Assembly (NCBI RefSeq): GCF_012927125.1
Contig: NZ_JABBFZ010000013.1
Location: forward strand, 124,001 to 188,000
Direction of reading: 5' to 3'
Length of the DNA: 64,000 nt
Source of the DNA: Paraburkholderia antibiotica
GTDB taxonomy: Bacteria; Pseudomonadota; Gammaproteobacteria; Burkholderiales; Burkholderiaceae
The notes beneath the pieces were generated by a model that saw nothing but the letters and a program-made list of their open reading frames with translations, made no database searches and was not told where the DNA came from. Shown piece by piece: positions 37,338 through 45,261 of the stretch (position 1 is its first letter; each line of letters opens with the position of its first letter). Position numbers and translations under genes: made by a program.

Positions 37338-38264
37338 ATGGCCTTACCGAAGCAGGTGAAAATCGTCGAAGTCGGTCCGCGCGACGGACTTCAGAACGAA
37401 AAGGAATTCGTGCCGACCGCGACCAAGATCGAGCTGATCGATCGTCTGTCGGCGGCGGGTTTTCGCAACGTCGAGGCGGCGTCGTTCGTGTCGCCGAAAT
37501 GGGTGCCGCAGATGGCCGACGGCGCCGACGTGATGGGCGGCATCCAACGTCGCGCCGGCACGATCTACTCGGTGCTGACGCCGAACCTGCGCGGCTTCGA
37601 AGGCGCGCTCGCCGCGCGTGCCGACGAGATCGTAATCTTCGGTGCGGCCAGCGAAGCGTTTTCGCAGAAGAACATCAACTGCAGCATCGCGGAAAGCATC
37701 GAGCGTTTCGCGCCGGTCGCGGCCGCCGCGAAGGAACACGGGCTGCGGATTCGCGGCAGCGTCTCGTGCGCGCTTGGTTGTCCGTACCAGGGCGAGGTGC
37801 CGGTCGCGTCGGTCGTCGACGTGGTCAAGCGCTTCGCCGCGCTCGGCTGCGACGAGATCGACATCGCCGATACGATCGGCGTCGGCACTCCCCAGCGCAC
37901 CCGCGAAGTCTTCCAGGCGGTCACCGAGGTGTTTCCGCGCGAGCATCTGTCGGGGCACTTCCACGATACCTACGGCCAGGCGCTCGCCAACATCTACGCG
38001 GCGCTACTCGAAGGCGTCGAGATTTTCCATGCGTCGGTCGCGGGGCTCGGCGGCTGCCCGTATGCGAAGGGCGCGACCGGCAACGTCGCGACGGAAGACG
38101 TGCTGTACCTGATGCACGGCCTCGGCATCGAGACCGGCATCGATCTCGCGCAGGTGGTCGAGATCGGCGACTTCATCTCGAACGCGATCGGCCGGCCGAA
38201 CGTATCACGCGCCGGTAAGGCGCTGCTCGCGAAAGCGCGCAGCGAAGCGAATAGCTGCGTCTGA
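37338..38264 (+). CDS. mvaB: Hydroxymethylglutaryl-CoA lyase
   Basis: Cleaves 3-hydroxy-3-methylglutaryl-CoA to acetyl-CoA and acetoacetate, the last step of leucine degradation. It has 308 residues. VEVGPRDGLQNEKEF holds the catalytic Arg and metal Asp; SFVSPKWVPQMADG, GHFHDTYGQALANIYAALLE and the active-site cysteine loop GLGGCPYAKGATGNVATED are intact. A GGAGACAGATC ribosome site precedes the ATG. The rest of the liu pathway is not in this window. The next gene, encoding a YbaK-family deacylase, begins 55 bp later. Confidence 0.97.
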   Translation: MALPKQVKIVEVGPRDGLQNEKEFVPTATKIELIDRLSAAGFRNVEAASFVSPKWVPQMADGADVMGGIQRRAGTIYSVLTPNLRGFEGALAARADEIVIFGAASEAFSQKNINCSIAESIERFAPVAAAAKEHGLRIRGSVSCALGCPYQGEVPVASVVDVVKRFAALGCDEIDIADTIGVGTPQRTREVFQAVTEVFPREHLSGHFHDTYGQALANIYAALLEGVEIFHASVAGLGGCPYAKGATGNVATEDVLYLMHGLGIETGIDLAQVVEIGDFISNAIGRPNVSRAGKALLAKARSEANSCV

Positions 38265-38319
38265 TCTGCCGGATCATTCGACCAGACCCACCATCACCAT
38301 TCAATCAGGATCCCCAACG

Positions 38320-38841
38320 ATGACCGATCTCGCGTCCTTCGACTCCGACGATCTCGCCGCGCTGCCCGACTCGGCACGCCGCGTCGCGCTGCTGCTGCGC
38401 GAACGCGGTCACGCGGGCCGCATCGTCATGCTGCCGGAAACCGGCAAGACCTCCGCCGAAGCCGCAGCCGGACTCGGCTGTTCGGTCGCGCAGATCGCCA
38501 AGTCGATCCTGTTTCGCCGGCGCGAGGACGATGCGCCGGTGCTGGTGATCGCGAGCGGCGCGAATCGCGTCGACGAAAAGAAGGTTGCCGCGCAGGTCGG
38601 CGAGATCGGCCGCGCGGACGCGAAGTTCGTACGTGAAAAAACCGGTTACGCGATCGGCGGCGTGTGTCCGGTCGGTCATGCCACCGAGCCGGTCACGCTG
38701 ATCGACGCCGATCTGCTCGCACTCGATAGCCTGTGGGCCGCCGCCGGCCATCCGCACGCGGTGTTCAATCTGACCGCCCAGGAGTTGATCGCGCTGACGG
38801 GCGCGCCGGTCGTCGACGTCGCACTGCGCGAGACAGCCTGA
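38320..38841 (+). CDS. YbaK/EbsC family aminoacyl-tRNA deacylase
   Basis: A 173-residue single-domain editing protein. Family features are AAAGLGCSVAQIAKSILFRR with the conserved lysine, VLVIASGANRVDEKKVAAQV, and GYAIGGVCPVGHATEPVTLID with the substrate GxxxP loop. Such proteins remove mischarged alanine, cysteine or similar from tRNA, for example tRNA-Pro; which substrate this one uses is not visible. It is the first of four tightly packed genes (YbaK, DUF1289, MaoC, MBL). Confidence 0.9.
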   Translation: MTDLASFDSDDLAALPDSARRVALLLRERGHAGRIVMLPETGKTSAEAAAGLGCSVAQIAKSILFRRREDDAPVLVIASGANRVDEKKVAAQVGEIGRADAKFVREKTGYAIGGVCPVGHATEPVTLIDADLLALDSLWAAAGHPHAVFNLTAQELIALTGAPVVDVALRETA

Positions 38842-38846
38842 CGCCG

Positions 38847-39104
38847 ATGGCGACGACGAGCGGCAAGGCCTACGAAGAAGACGACGACGGCTCGGTGCCG
38901 TCGCCGTGCATCAACGTGTGCAGGATGGACGCGTCGACCGGCTGGTGCGAAGGCTGCCTGCGCACGATCGACGAAATTGCCGGCTGGTCGTCGTTCGACA
39001 ATGACGCGAAACGCGCGGTGTGGGACGCGATCGAAACGCGTCACGCGGCGTTCATGGCCCCGTTCATGACACAACGCGCAAAACAATCGAAGGAGCCGCA
39101 ATGA
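38847..39104 (+). CDS. DUF1289 small cysteine-rich protein
   Basis: An 85-residue protein with the DUF1289 signature SPCINVCRMDASTGWCEGCL, four cysteines that could bind zinc or an iron-sulfur cluster, then RTIDEIAGWSSF. I chose ATG 38847, five bases after the upstream stop; longer in-frame starts overlap the YbaK gene. The stop overlaps the next ATG (ATGA), so it is coupled to the MaoC-type gene. The function of DUF1289 is unknown. Confidence 0.9.
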   Translation: MATTSGKAYEEDDDGSVPSPCINVCRMDASTGWCEGCLRTIDEIAGWSSFDNDAKRAVWDAIETRHAAFMAPFMTQRAKQSKEPQ

Positions 39105-39574
39105 AAGCCGCGCCCCGCGTCGTCACGCCCGGCGAGACGTTCAGCTCGACGCTCGAACTGTCGGTCGACACGATCAAATCGTTCGCGGCGCTCGTCAACG
39201 ATTTCAATCCGCTCCATCACGACGAAGCGTATGCCGCGCAGAGCCGCTTCGGCGGGCTGATCGCGTCGGGCACGCAGCCCACCGCGTATTTCATGGCGCT
39301 GCTCGCCACGCACTTTTCGACCTACGCGCAACCGCTCGGCCTCGAATTCGACATCAAGCTGAAAAAAGCGGTGCAGGCGCACGACACGCTGACGATCACC
39401 TGGCGCGTGCGCGACGCTCACTGGAAGCCGAGCCTGAACGGCGACCTGACCTTCCTCGAAGGCTCGGTCGTCAATCAGCACGGCGAGTTGATGCTGACCG
39501 GCACGTCGACGATCCTCGTGATGCCGAAGCCGGACACGGCCGCGGCGCCCGACGCGCAGGCAGTAGCGTCATGA
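39101..39574 (+). CDS. MaoC-like hotdog-fold dehydratase
   Basis: A 157-residue hotdog-fold protein. It has the R-hydratase motif FAALVNDFNPLHHDEAYAAQ with the catalytic Asp/His pair, then SRFGGLIASGTQPTAYFMAL. Such enzymes hydrate enoyl-CoA, or act as thioesterase-like proteins. It overlaps DUF1289 upstream and an MBL hydrolase downstream by ATGA, so the three are one operon. The CoA substrate is not defined. Confidence 0.9.
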   Translation: MKAAPRVVTPGETFSSTLELSVDTIKSFAALVNDFNPLHHDEAYAAQSRFGGLIASGTQPTAYFMALLATHFSTYAQPLGLEFDIKLKKAVQAHDTLTITWRVRDAHWKPSLNGDLTFLEGSVVNQHGELMLTGTSTILVMPKPDTAAAPDAQAVAS

Positions 39575-40488
39575 GCGCGCTGCCCGCATCGATCCGCGTG
39601 TTCGAGCGCGGCTGGCTGTCGTCGAACAACGTGCTGCTCGTCGACGACGCGTGCGCGGCGCTCGTCGATACCGGCTATGCGACGCACGCGACGCAGACCG
39701 TCGCGCTGGTACGCCACGCACTGAACACGCGGCCGCTCGATCTGATCGTCAACACGCATCTGCATTCGGATCACTGCGGCGGCAACGCGGCGCTGCAGGC
39801 CACCTGGCCGTGCCGCACACTAATCCCCGCAGCGGAAGCCGACGCGGTGCGCGACTGGGACGACACGCGCCTCACCTTTCGCGCGACCGGTCAGAACTGC
39901 GAGCGTTTCGGCTTCACGGGCACGCTTGCGCCCGGCGCGCGCTTGCGGCTCGGCGCGCTCGACTGGCAGGTGCTCGGCGCGCCCGGCCACGATCCGCATT
40001 CGCTGATGCTCTATTGCGCGGACGAACGCGTGCTGATCAGCGCCGACGCGCTGTGGGAAAACGGCTTCGGCGTGATCTTTCCGGAGCTCGAAGGCGAAAG
40101 CGGTTTCGCCGAGCAGCAGGCCGTGCTCGACACGATCGCGACGCTCGACGTGCGCGTCGTGATTCCGGGCCACGGCGCGCCGTTCACGAATGTCGAACAG
40201 GCGCTTGAACGTGCGGGGTCGCGCATTGCGTGGCTGCGCGCCGATCCCGCGCGCAATGCAAAGAACGCGTTGAAAGTGCTGATCGTGTTCAAGCTGCTCG
40301 ACGTCCGTGAGATGAGTTTCGACGCGCTGCTGCGCATGCTCGACGACGCAGCCGTGCTGCGCGCCGCCGCGTCGATGCTGAAGCCGCGCGGCGAATGGCC
40401 GGCGTTGCTGAAAGGGATGATCGGGGAGCTGGCGGCGAATGGTGGGCCGCTCGACGTGGATGGCGAGCGGATTCTCGCGCGGGGCTGA
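39571..40488 (+). CDS. MBL-fold metallohydrolase
   Basis: A 305-residue metallo-beta-lactamase-fold hydrolase. The metal motif NTHLHSDHCGGNAAL is clear, with LGAPGHDPHSLMLYC, a bridging Asp in RVLISADALWENGFG and a last His in VVIPGHGAPFTNVEQ. The C-terminal extension (about 215-305) is helical. The start overlaps the MaoC-type stop by ATGA. It is probably a thioesterase or glyoxalase-type hydrolase that works with the MaoC protein, which is inference. Confidence 0.9.
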   Translation: MSALPASIRVFERGWLSSNNVLLVDDACAALVDTGYATHATQTVALVRHALNTRPLDLIVNTHLHSDHCGGNAALQATWPCRTLIPAAEADAVRDWDDTRLTFRATGQNCERFGFTGTLAPGARLRLGALDWQVLGAPGHDPHSLMLYCADERVLISADALWENGFGVIFPELEGESGFAEQQAVLDTIATLDVRVVIPGHGAPFTNVEQALERAGSRIAWLRADPARNAKNALKVLIVFKLLDVREMSFDALLRMLDDAAVLRAAASMLKPRGEWPALLKGMIGELAANGGPLDVDGERILARG

Positions 40489-40551
40489 GCGTGCAGCGCA
40501 GTGCGGTGCGGTGCGGCCAACAACAACGCACCAGAACGCAAAACCGTCCGC

Positions 40552-40586
40552 ACAAAAAGAAAGCCGCTCGACGAAGCGAGCGGCGG
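40552..40586 (-). terminator. Rho-independent terminator (minus direction)
   Basis: GCCGCTCG and CGAGCGGC flank a 6-nt loop (about 40563-40584). Read on the minus strand the hairpin is followed by TTTCTTTTT, so it would stop transcripts from the EamA transporter gene, which ends 225 bp upstream. The gap 40489-40811 holds nothing else I can identify. Confidence 0.7.
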
Positions 40587-40811
40587 AACATCTTGTTGGA
40601 CGTGATCAGCGTCACCTCGAATGATACGCGTGCGGGTTTTTGCAACGCATCGGTGATTTCCCTACAGAAATTTAACAGTACGTTTTAAAGCTGCATACAC
40701 GCGACGCCGGAAAGCGGCGCCAGGCCTACGTTTGCGCGCAATTGGTCCGCTTATATGAACAATGGGGCCACGCGCATTGCTCGGGAATCCGTAATATTTC
40801 CCGCTCTACCC

Positions 40812-41750
40812 TTAGGTCGACGACAGTCGCTTCTTCTGCGGCACGATCCGCCAGCCAAGATTAACGCCGGCCGCCGCGAGCAGAATCAGCGCGGCGCCGA
40901 GCACCTGAATCCACGCGAGCGTCTGTCCGAACGCCACGCGGTCGACGATGATCGCGACCACCGGATAGATAAACGACAACGCGCCCGTCATCGTGGTCGG
41001 CAGCTTCTGGATCGCGCCATACAGCAGCACGTACATGAGCCCGGTGTGGACGACGCCGAGCACGACGAGTTCGAGCCACTGCGTGCCGCTCGCCGGCAGC
41101 GCGTCGAAGCGCACGAACGGCGCGAGCAGCAGCACGCCGAGCGAGACCTGGATCAGCGCTAGCAGATGCGGCGGCGTGCCCTTCAGCCGCTTCGTGATGA
41201 TCGACGACACCGCGTACATCGCCGCCGCGCCGACCGCGTACGCGACACCGACCAGATACTGCCCCGGCACCGCCAGCACCGCCGGCTCGACCTTCACGAC
41301 GAACACGAGGCCGACGAACGCGACCACGAGCCAGACCAGCGTCGACGCGCTGATGCGCTCGCGAAACACCAGCGCGCCGAGCGCGATCAGCATGAACGGC
41401 TGCGTGTTGTAGACGGCCGTCGCCATCGAAATCGACGCGCGCGAATACGCGGCGAACAGCAGCACCCAGTTGGCGACGATCGCCGCGCCGCCGACGAGCG
41501 CGAGGCCGAGCATCTTCCACGAGAACAGCTCGCGGCGGAACAGGCCGAGCAGCGCGCACACGAGCGCGAGCGTCGCGCCGCCGAAAAAACAGCGGAAAAA
41601 CACCACGTTGAATGGGTTTTGCCCCGACGACACGACGAGCCAGCCGATCGTGCCCGACATCAGCATCGCCATGCTCATCTCGGCGGCGCCGCGGCGGATA
41701 TCGTTGCGGTTGCTGTTCGCGGTCGTCGCGCCAGCGTTGTTCGAAGCCAT
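40812..41750 (-). CDS. EamA/DMT-superfamily transporter
   Basis: A 312-residue inner-membrane protein with ten hydrophobic helices in two EamA repeats, for example GTIGWLVVSSGQNPFNVVFF, LGLALVGGAAIVANWVLLFA and TGALSFIYPVVAIIVDRVAF. The N-terminus is polar (ASNNAGATTANSNRND). I chose ATG 41750 because a GGGATC stretch precedes it and the start at 41804 adds an unrelated hydrophobic leader. It is divergent from an Lrp-family regulator, the usual layout of an amino acid or metabolite exporter under Lrp-type control. The substrate is unknown. Confidence 0.9.
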   Translation of the reverse strand: MASNNAGATTANSNRNDIRRGAAEMSMAMLMSGTIGWLVVSSGQNPFNVVFFRCFFGGATLALVCALLGLFRRELFSWKMLGLALVGGAAIVANWVLLFAAYSRASISMATAVYNTQPFMLIALGALVFRERISASTLVWLVVAFVGLVFVVKVEPAVLAVPGQYLVGVAYAVGAAAMYAVSSIITKRLKGTPPHLLALIQVSLGVLLLAPFVRFDALPASGTQWLELVVLGVVHTGLMYVLLYGAIQKLPTTMTGALSFIYPVVAIIVDRVAFGQTLAWIQVLGAALILLAAAGVNLGWRIVPQKKRLSST

Positions 41751-41786
41751 GAGTCGATCCCGGATAAATGCCTGTATGACTGGCAG

Positions 41787-41813
41787 TGTAATTAATCCGC
41801 GCACGCGATTACA
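41787..41813. promoter_or_regulatory. Candidate Lrp-type operator
   Basis: TGTAAT (41787-41792) and ATTACA (41808-41813) form an inverted repeat in the 113-bp divergent gap between the exporter and the Lrp-family gene. Such an AT-rich dyad in a GC-rich genome is a reasonable binding site for the divergent regulator. Confidence 0.45.
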
Positions 41814-41863
41814 TGGCTAAACTTAAGCGTCTCCAAGCTTTCACCTCATAAACGAAGGTCATC

Positions 41864-42334
41864 ATGAGCAAACGCCTTGCTTCGCCGACACCGGTCGCAC
41901 TCGACGACATCGATCGCGCGCTGCTCGCCGCGCTCGCGCAGGACGCGCGTCAGCCGGTCAGCGAACTCGCGCGGGTGGTCGGCCTGTCGGCGCCGAGCAC
42001 GGCCGAACGCGTGCGGCGGCTCGAAGCGCAAGGCGTGATCGAGCGCTTCACGGTGCAGATCGATCCGCGCGCGCTCGGCTTCACGCTGCAGGCGATCGTG
42101 CGCGTGAAGCCGTTGCCCGGCCAGTTGCATCTGGTGGAGGAGGTGATCCGGCGCATTCCGGAGTTCGTCGAATGCGACAAGGTGACCGGCGACGATTGCT
42201 TCATCTGCCGCCTGTACCTGCATTCGATCGAGCAGCTCGACGAGATTCTGTCGAAGGTAACCGAGCGCGCGGAGACCAGCACCGCAATCGTCAAATCGAC
42301 GCCGGTCGCGCGGCGCCTGCCGCCGCTCGAATAA
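41864..42334 (+). CDS. Lrp/AsnC family transcriptional regulator
   Basis: A 156-residue regulator. The N-terminal helix-turn-helix (DIDRALLAALAQDARQPVSE, LARVVGLSAPSTAERVRRLE) is followed by a RAM ligand domain (AIVRVKPLPGQLHLVEEVIR, VTGDDCFICRLYLHSIEQLD). It probably senses an amino acid and controls the divergent EamA transporter. The gene ends 52 bp before the convergent haloacetate-dehalogenase-like gene. Confidence 0.93.
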   Translation: MSKRLASPTPVALDDIDRALLAALAQDARQPVSELARVVGLSAPSTAERVRRLEAQGVIERFTVQIDPRALGFTLQAIVRVKPLPGQLHLVEEVIRRIPEFVECDKVTGDDCFICRLYLHSIEQLDEILSKVTERAETSTAIVKSTPVARRLPPLE

Positions 42335-42385
42335 CGCAGATGAGTAACGCAGCTCGAACCGGGCCGCGCGCGGGCGGCCCGTCGT

Positions 42386-43276
42386 TCATTGCTCGACCGC
42401 CTCGAAAAACGACAGCATCTCGGCGACCAGTTCGTCCGGTGCTTCCTCGGGCAGATAGTGCCCGCAGGACAACGCGCGGCCGCTCACGTCGCGCGCCACA
42501 TGCCGCCATTCGGCGAGCGCATCGAAGCACTTCTCGATCACGCCCTTGTCGCCCCACAACACCCGCAGCGGACAGCCGATCTTGTTGCCGCGCTCGATAT
42601 CCGCACGGTCGTGTTCGAGGTCGATGCTCGCCGACGCCCGGTAGTCCTCGCACATCGCGTGCACCGCGCCCGGTTGCGCGAGCGCCGCGCGATAGGCGTC
42701 GAGCGCGGCCGGGTCGAACGGCGTGAGGCCTGCGTAGCGGCTGCCCATCACCGCGTCGACGTAGGCGGCCGGATTCGCGCCGATCAGCGTTTCGGGCAGC
42801 GGCTCGGGCTGGATCAGGAAGAACCAGTGGAAGTAGTGCGTCGCGAAGGTGCGGTCGGTGGCTTCGTACATCGCCAGCGTCGGCGCGATATCGAGCAGCA
42901 TCAGACGCTCGACCGCGTCGGCGTGATCGAGCGCCATCCGGTGCGCGACGCGCGCGCCGCGATCGTGCGCACAGACGAGGAAACGCTCGAAGCCGAAGTG
43001 GCGCATCACGGCGACCTGATCGGCCGCCATCGCGCGTTTCGAATACGGCGTGTGCGCGGCGTCGCTCGGCGGCTTGCCGGACGCGCCGTAGCCGCGCAGG
43101 TCGGTGGCGATCACCGTGAAATGCTGTGCGAGCTGCGTGGCGCAGCGCGCCCAGATCAGGTGCGATTGCGGATGGCCGTGCAGCAGCAACAGCGGCGGTC
43201 CGGCACCGCCCTTCACTCCGAAAATATCGACATCGCCCACGGCGACGCGAAAGGGCGTGAAATTCTCGAAGGCCAT
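42386..43276 (-). CDS. Alpha/beta hydrolase, haloacetate-dehalogenase-like
   Basis: A 296-residue enzyme close in motif pattern to fluoroacetate/haloacetate dehalogenases. The oxyanion HGHPQSHLIW is present, and the nucleophile elbow is AHDRGARVAHRMALDH with Asp in place of Ser and the two carboxylate-binding arginines. The halide-pocket HW pair lies in YFHWFFLIQPEPLPETLIG, and a catalytic His in SCGHYLPEEAPDELV. An Asp nucleophile means covalent ester chemistry on a haloacid or an epoxide. Defluorination itself is not shown by sequence. I chose the ATG at 43276 (MAFENFTPF). It stands alone, convergent with the Lrp gene. Confidence 0.88.
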   Translation of the reverse strand: MAFENFTPFRVAVGDVDIFGVKGGAGPPLLLLHGHPQSHLIWARCATQLAQHFTVIATDLRGYGASGKPPSDAAHTPYSKRAMAADQVAVMRHFGFERFLVCAHDRGARVAHRMALDHADAVERLMLLDIAPTLAMYEATDRTFATHYFHWFFLIQPEPLPETLIGANPAAYVDAVMGSRYAGLTPFDPAALDAYRAALAQPGAVHAMCEDYRASASIDLEHDRADIERGNKIGCPLRVLWGDKGVIEKCFDALAEWRHVARDVSGRALSCGHYLPEEAPDELVAEMLSFFEAVEQ

Positions 43277-43423
43277 GACGTCTCGTTGGTCGTTTGAGGG
43301 TCTGTGCATTGTAGAAGCCCGGCATGCCGATGCGAGGTGGGATAACCCACGCTCGCATGGAACCTGAATACTCCTTCGAACCGTTCCAAACGGGCACGGC
43401 GCGCGCGGGCCCCAGGCTTCGCC

Positions 43424-43442
43424 TATAATCGAACGACCGTTC
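43424..43442 (+). promoter_or_regulatory. -10 box with adjacent palindrome upstream of nitronate monooxygenase
   Basis: A consensus TATAAT (43424-43429) is followed by the palindrome GAACG-AC-CGTTC (43431-43442), about 190 bp before the nitronate monooxygenase start. A repressor bound there would block the start site. No convincing -35 is seen. The 43277-43632 gap has no other recognisable feature. Confidence 0.45.
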
Positions 43443-43632
43443 TTAAATTAGCGGGTGCTTCGGCGGGTGGGCTGGTCGTCAGCGGGAAACACCCATAACC
43501 CAACGGCTACCGCGCGACACAACACGGCACAACACGACGCGCCGCAAGCCGTGTGCCGCTAAACTCATCGAACCTCATCAAACGCCGGGCGCGGTACGTC
43601 GCACCGGCTGGCCTAAATTGGAGACTCGCACC

Positions 43633-44592
43633 ATGGCATTGCCCGCCGTTCTGCAAAACCTCGCGTTGCCCGTCGTCGCTTCGCCGATGTTCATCGTCAG
43701 CTATCCCGAACTCGTGCTGGCTCAGTGCAAGGCCGGCATCGTCGGTTCATTCCCGGCGCTGAACGCACGGCCGGCCGAATTGCTCGACGAATGGCTGACG
43801 CAGATTCAGGCGCAGCTCGCCGAGCACAAGGCGGCGAACCCCCACGCGGTCATCGGACCGATCGCGGTCAATCAGATCGTCCACCAGTCGAACGTGCGGC
43901 TCGAGCAGGACGTGCGTGTGTGCGTCGAACACCAGGTGCCGATCTTCATCACGAGTCTGCGCGCGCCGGCGCGCGAAATCGTCGATGCGGTGCACAGCTA
44001 CGGCGGCATCGTGCTGCATGACGTGATCAATCTGCGCCATGCGCAGAAGGCGCTCGAAGCGGGCGTCGACGGGCTGATCCTCGTCGCGTCGGGCGCCGGC
44101 GGCCATGCGGGCACGACCTCGCCGTTCGCGCTGGTCGGCGAAGTGCGACGGATTTTCGACGGCCCGATCGTGCTGTCGGGGTCGATTGCGAACGGCGGCT
44201 CGATTCTCGCCGCGCAGGCGATGGGCGCGGACCTCGCGTACATGGGCACGCGCTTCATCGCGACCAAAGAGGCGCACGCGGTCGACGCCTACAAGCAGGC
44301 GATCGTCAACTCGAAGTCCGCCGACATCATCTACACCAACCTGTTTACGGGCGTGCACGGTAACTACATCCGCGAGAGCATCCTGAACGCGGGGCTCGAC
44401 CCGGACGCGCTGCCCGAGTCGGACAAGACCAAGATGAACTTCGGCAGCGACAAGGCGAAGGCGTGGAAGGACATCTGGGGCGCAGGCCAGGGCGTCGGTC
44501 TGATGGACGACGTGCCGAGCGTCGGCGAACTGGTGCAGCGTCTGACGCAGGAATACGACGACGCCAAAGCACGCCTGGGGATTGGGCGCTGA
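43633..44592 (+). CDS. Nitronate monooxygenase (NPD-like flavoenzyme)
   Basis: A 319-residue FMN-dependent TIM-barrel enzyme of the 2-nitropropane dioxygenase family. It opens with ASPMFIVSYPELVLAQCKAG, has LRAPAREIVDAVHSYGGIVL, the phosphate-binding stretch ASGAGGHAGTTSPFALVGEV and LSGSIANGGSILAAQAMGAD with AYMGTRFIATKEAHA. The family detoxifies alkyl nitronates such as propionate-3-nitronate. GGAG lies 11 bp before the ATG at 43633. It is the last core gene before the transferred zinc island. Confidence 0.93.
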   Translation: MALPAVLQNLALPVVASPMFIVSYPELVLAQCKAGIVGSFPALNARPAELLDEWLTQIQAQLAEHKAANPHAVIGPIAVNQIVHQSNVRLEQDVRVCVEHQVPIFITSLRAPAREIVDAVHSYGGIVLHDVINLRHAQKALEAGVDGLILVASGAGGHAGTTSPFALVGEVRRIFDGPIVLSGSIANGGSILAAQAMGADLAYMGTRFIATKEAHAVDAYKQAIVNSKSADIIYTNLFTGVHGNYIRESILNAGLDPDALPESDKTKMNFGSDKAKAWKDIWGAGQGVGLMDDVPSVGELVQRLTQEYDDAKARLGIGR

Positions 44593-44692
44593 GGTATCAA
44601 ACGGGGTGGCGACGGCGGGCGACACAGCCTGCCGGCGCCGCCGCTTGACGTACTTGACGTGCGTAAGTCAAGACCTGATCTCTCAGTCAGCG

Positions 44693-44707
44693 TCAGACCA
44701 GGTCTGA
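44693..44707. promoter_or_regulatory. Perfect palindrome TCAGACC-A-GGTCTGA
   Basis: A 7-1-7 exact palindrome 100 bp after the nitronate monooxygenase stop, at the left border of the zinc island. A related half-diverged copy (AAGACCTGATCTCTC, about 44669-44683) lies beside it. The pattern is like GntR/FadR-type operators, but there is no gene for it to control, so it may be left from a lost neighbour. Confidence 0.4.
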
Positions 44708-44857
44708 GATTCCTTCGCCGTGCCTGCAGCAAGGGCCGTGATCGGTAGAGTCGAGATGTGGCGCGGTGGCAGTAGGTTCGGTTTGTCTGTTACCGCCTCT
44801 TTCGTCTGGCGGTGCCCTGGAAACTCGCCCTAGCTCCGTTTCCACATCCCGCTCATC

Positions 44858-44890
44858 GAACCCGACATGCAAATCTCCCGCATCCGGCTC
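44858..44890 (-). ncRNA. Group II intron domain V (remnant)
   Basis: The minus strand has a 33-nt stretch beginning GAGCCGGATGCGG, then a GAGA tetraloop, and ending GCATGTCGGGTTC. This is the conserved catalytic domain V of bacterial group II introns, with the AGC triad and GNRA-type loop; one apparent change (CGGG for CCGG) weakens the basal stem. It sits just after a maturase C-terminal fragment, as expected in an intact intron. The rest of the intron is absent, so it cannot splice. Confidence 0.7.
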
Positions 44891-44930
44891 TCGGACAGGA
44901 CATCACGCCTTCACACACGGCAGGTTCCAA

Positions 44931-45068
44931 CCATGGACCAGTCAGACGCACGAGACCGAAGTGCCCGTCGAGGTGCCCGTCGAGGTGCCGGGATGGATAA
45001 GTCCCGCCCCAGCGACGCCGAACCTTGTACTTGTTGCGTAACCACTGGCGCAACCGCGTAGCGGTATA
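44931..45068 (-). pseudogene. Group II intron reverse transcriptase/maturase, C-terminal fragment
   Basis: A minus-strand frame encodes SYTATRLRQWLRNKYKVRRR, then GGTYPSRHLDG and HFGLVRL. These match the extreme C-terminus of group II intron maturases (LRxWLxxKHKV...YGHFGLVRLT). A short tandem duplication gives HLDGHLDGH. The preceding part (AYCALDRQLYRY) continues in another frame, so the gene is degraded. Only about 45 residues of a protein of about 450 remain. Confidence 0.65.
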
Positions 45069-45110
45069 GCTGTCTGTCGAGCGCGCAATACGCGCGTCCG
45101 CGCGTGACGA

Positions 45111-45161
45111 TGCCTCGTCCACCCCGGTGCCGATCAGGACCAGTTCCTGCTGGCGATCGCC
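45111..45161 (-). pseudogene. CobW/COG0523 C-terminal scrap
   Basis: The minus strand encodes GDRQQELVLIGTGVDEA. This aligns with GDARQELVLIGMEMDEA near the C-terminus of the complete CobW protein encoded at 52523-53734. It then runs into unrelated sequence. It is a tiny remnant of another cobW copy, evidence of recombination at the island edge. Confidence 0.6.
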
Positions 45162-45164
45162 TCT

Positions 45165-45203
45165 CGCTAACGGGTTTTATTTTCCGTTTTCTGACGCGTC
45201 CCC
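45165..45203 (-). mobile_element. Tn3-family terminal inverted repeat
   Basis: On the minus strand the stretch begins GGGGACGCGTCAGAAAACGG and continues AAAATAAAACCCGTTAGCG. It closely follows the 38-bp terminal repeat of Tn21/Tn501-type transposons (GGGG...TCAGAAAACGGAAAATAAA). The GGGG outer end points to higher coordinates, so the transposon body would have lain toward 44.6 kb. No tnpA or tnpR is left in the window. Confidence 0.7.
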
Positions 45204-45261
45204 AAGTTTTTGAGGCACTGCGAGAAAGCAACGAAGATGGCAAATTTCCAATCTGCTTCCC

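Noticed and set aside
44766..45041. 91-aa plus-strand frame at the island edge
   Set aside because: It is the reverse complement of the maturase/domain V remnant; its PVEVPVEVP stretch reflects a short duplication.
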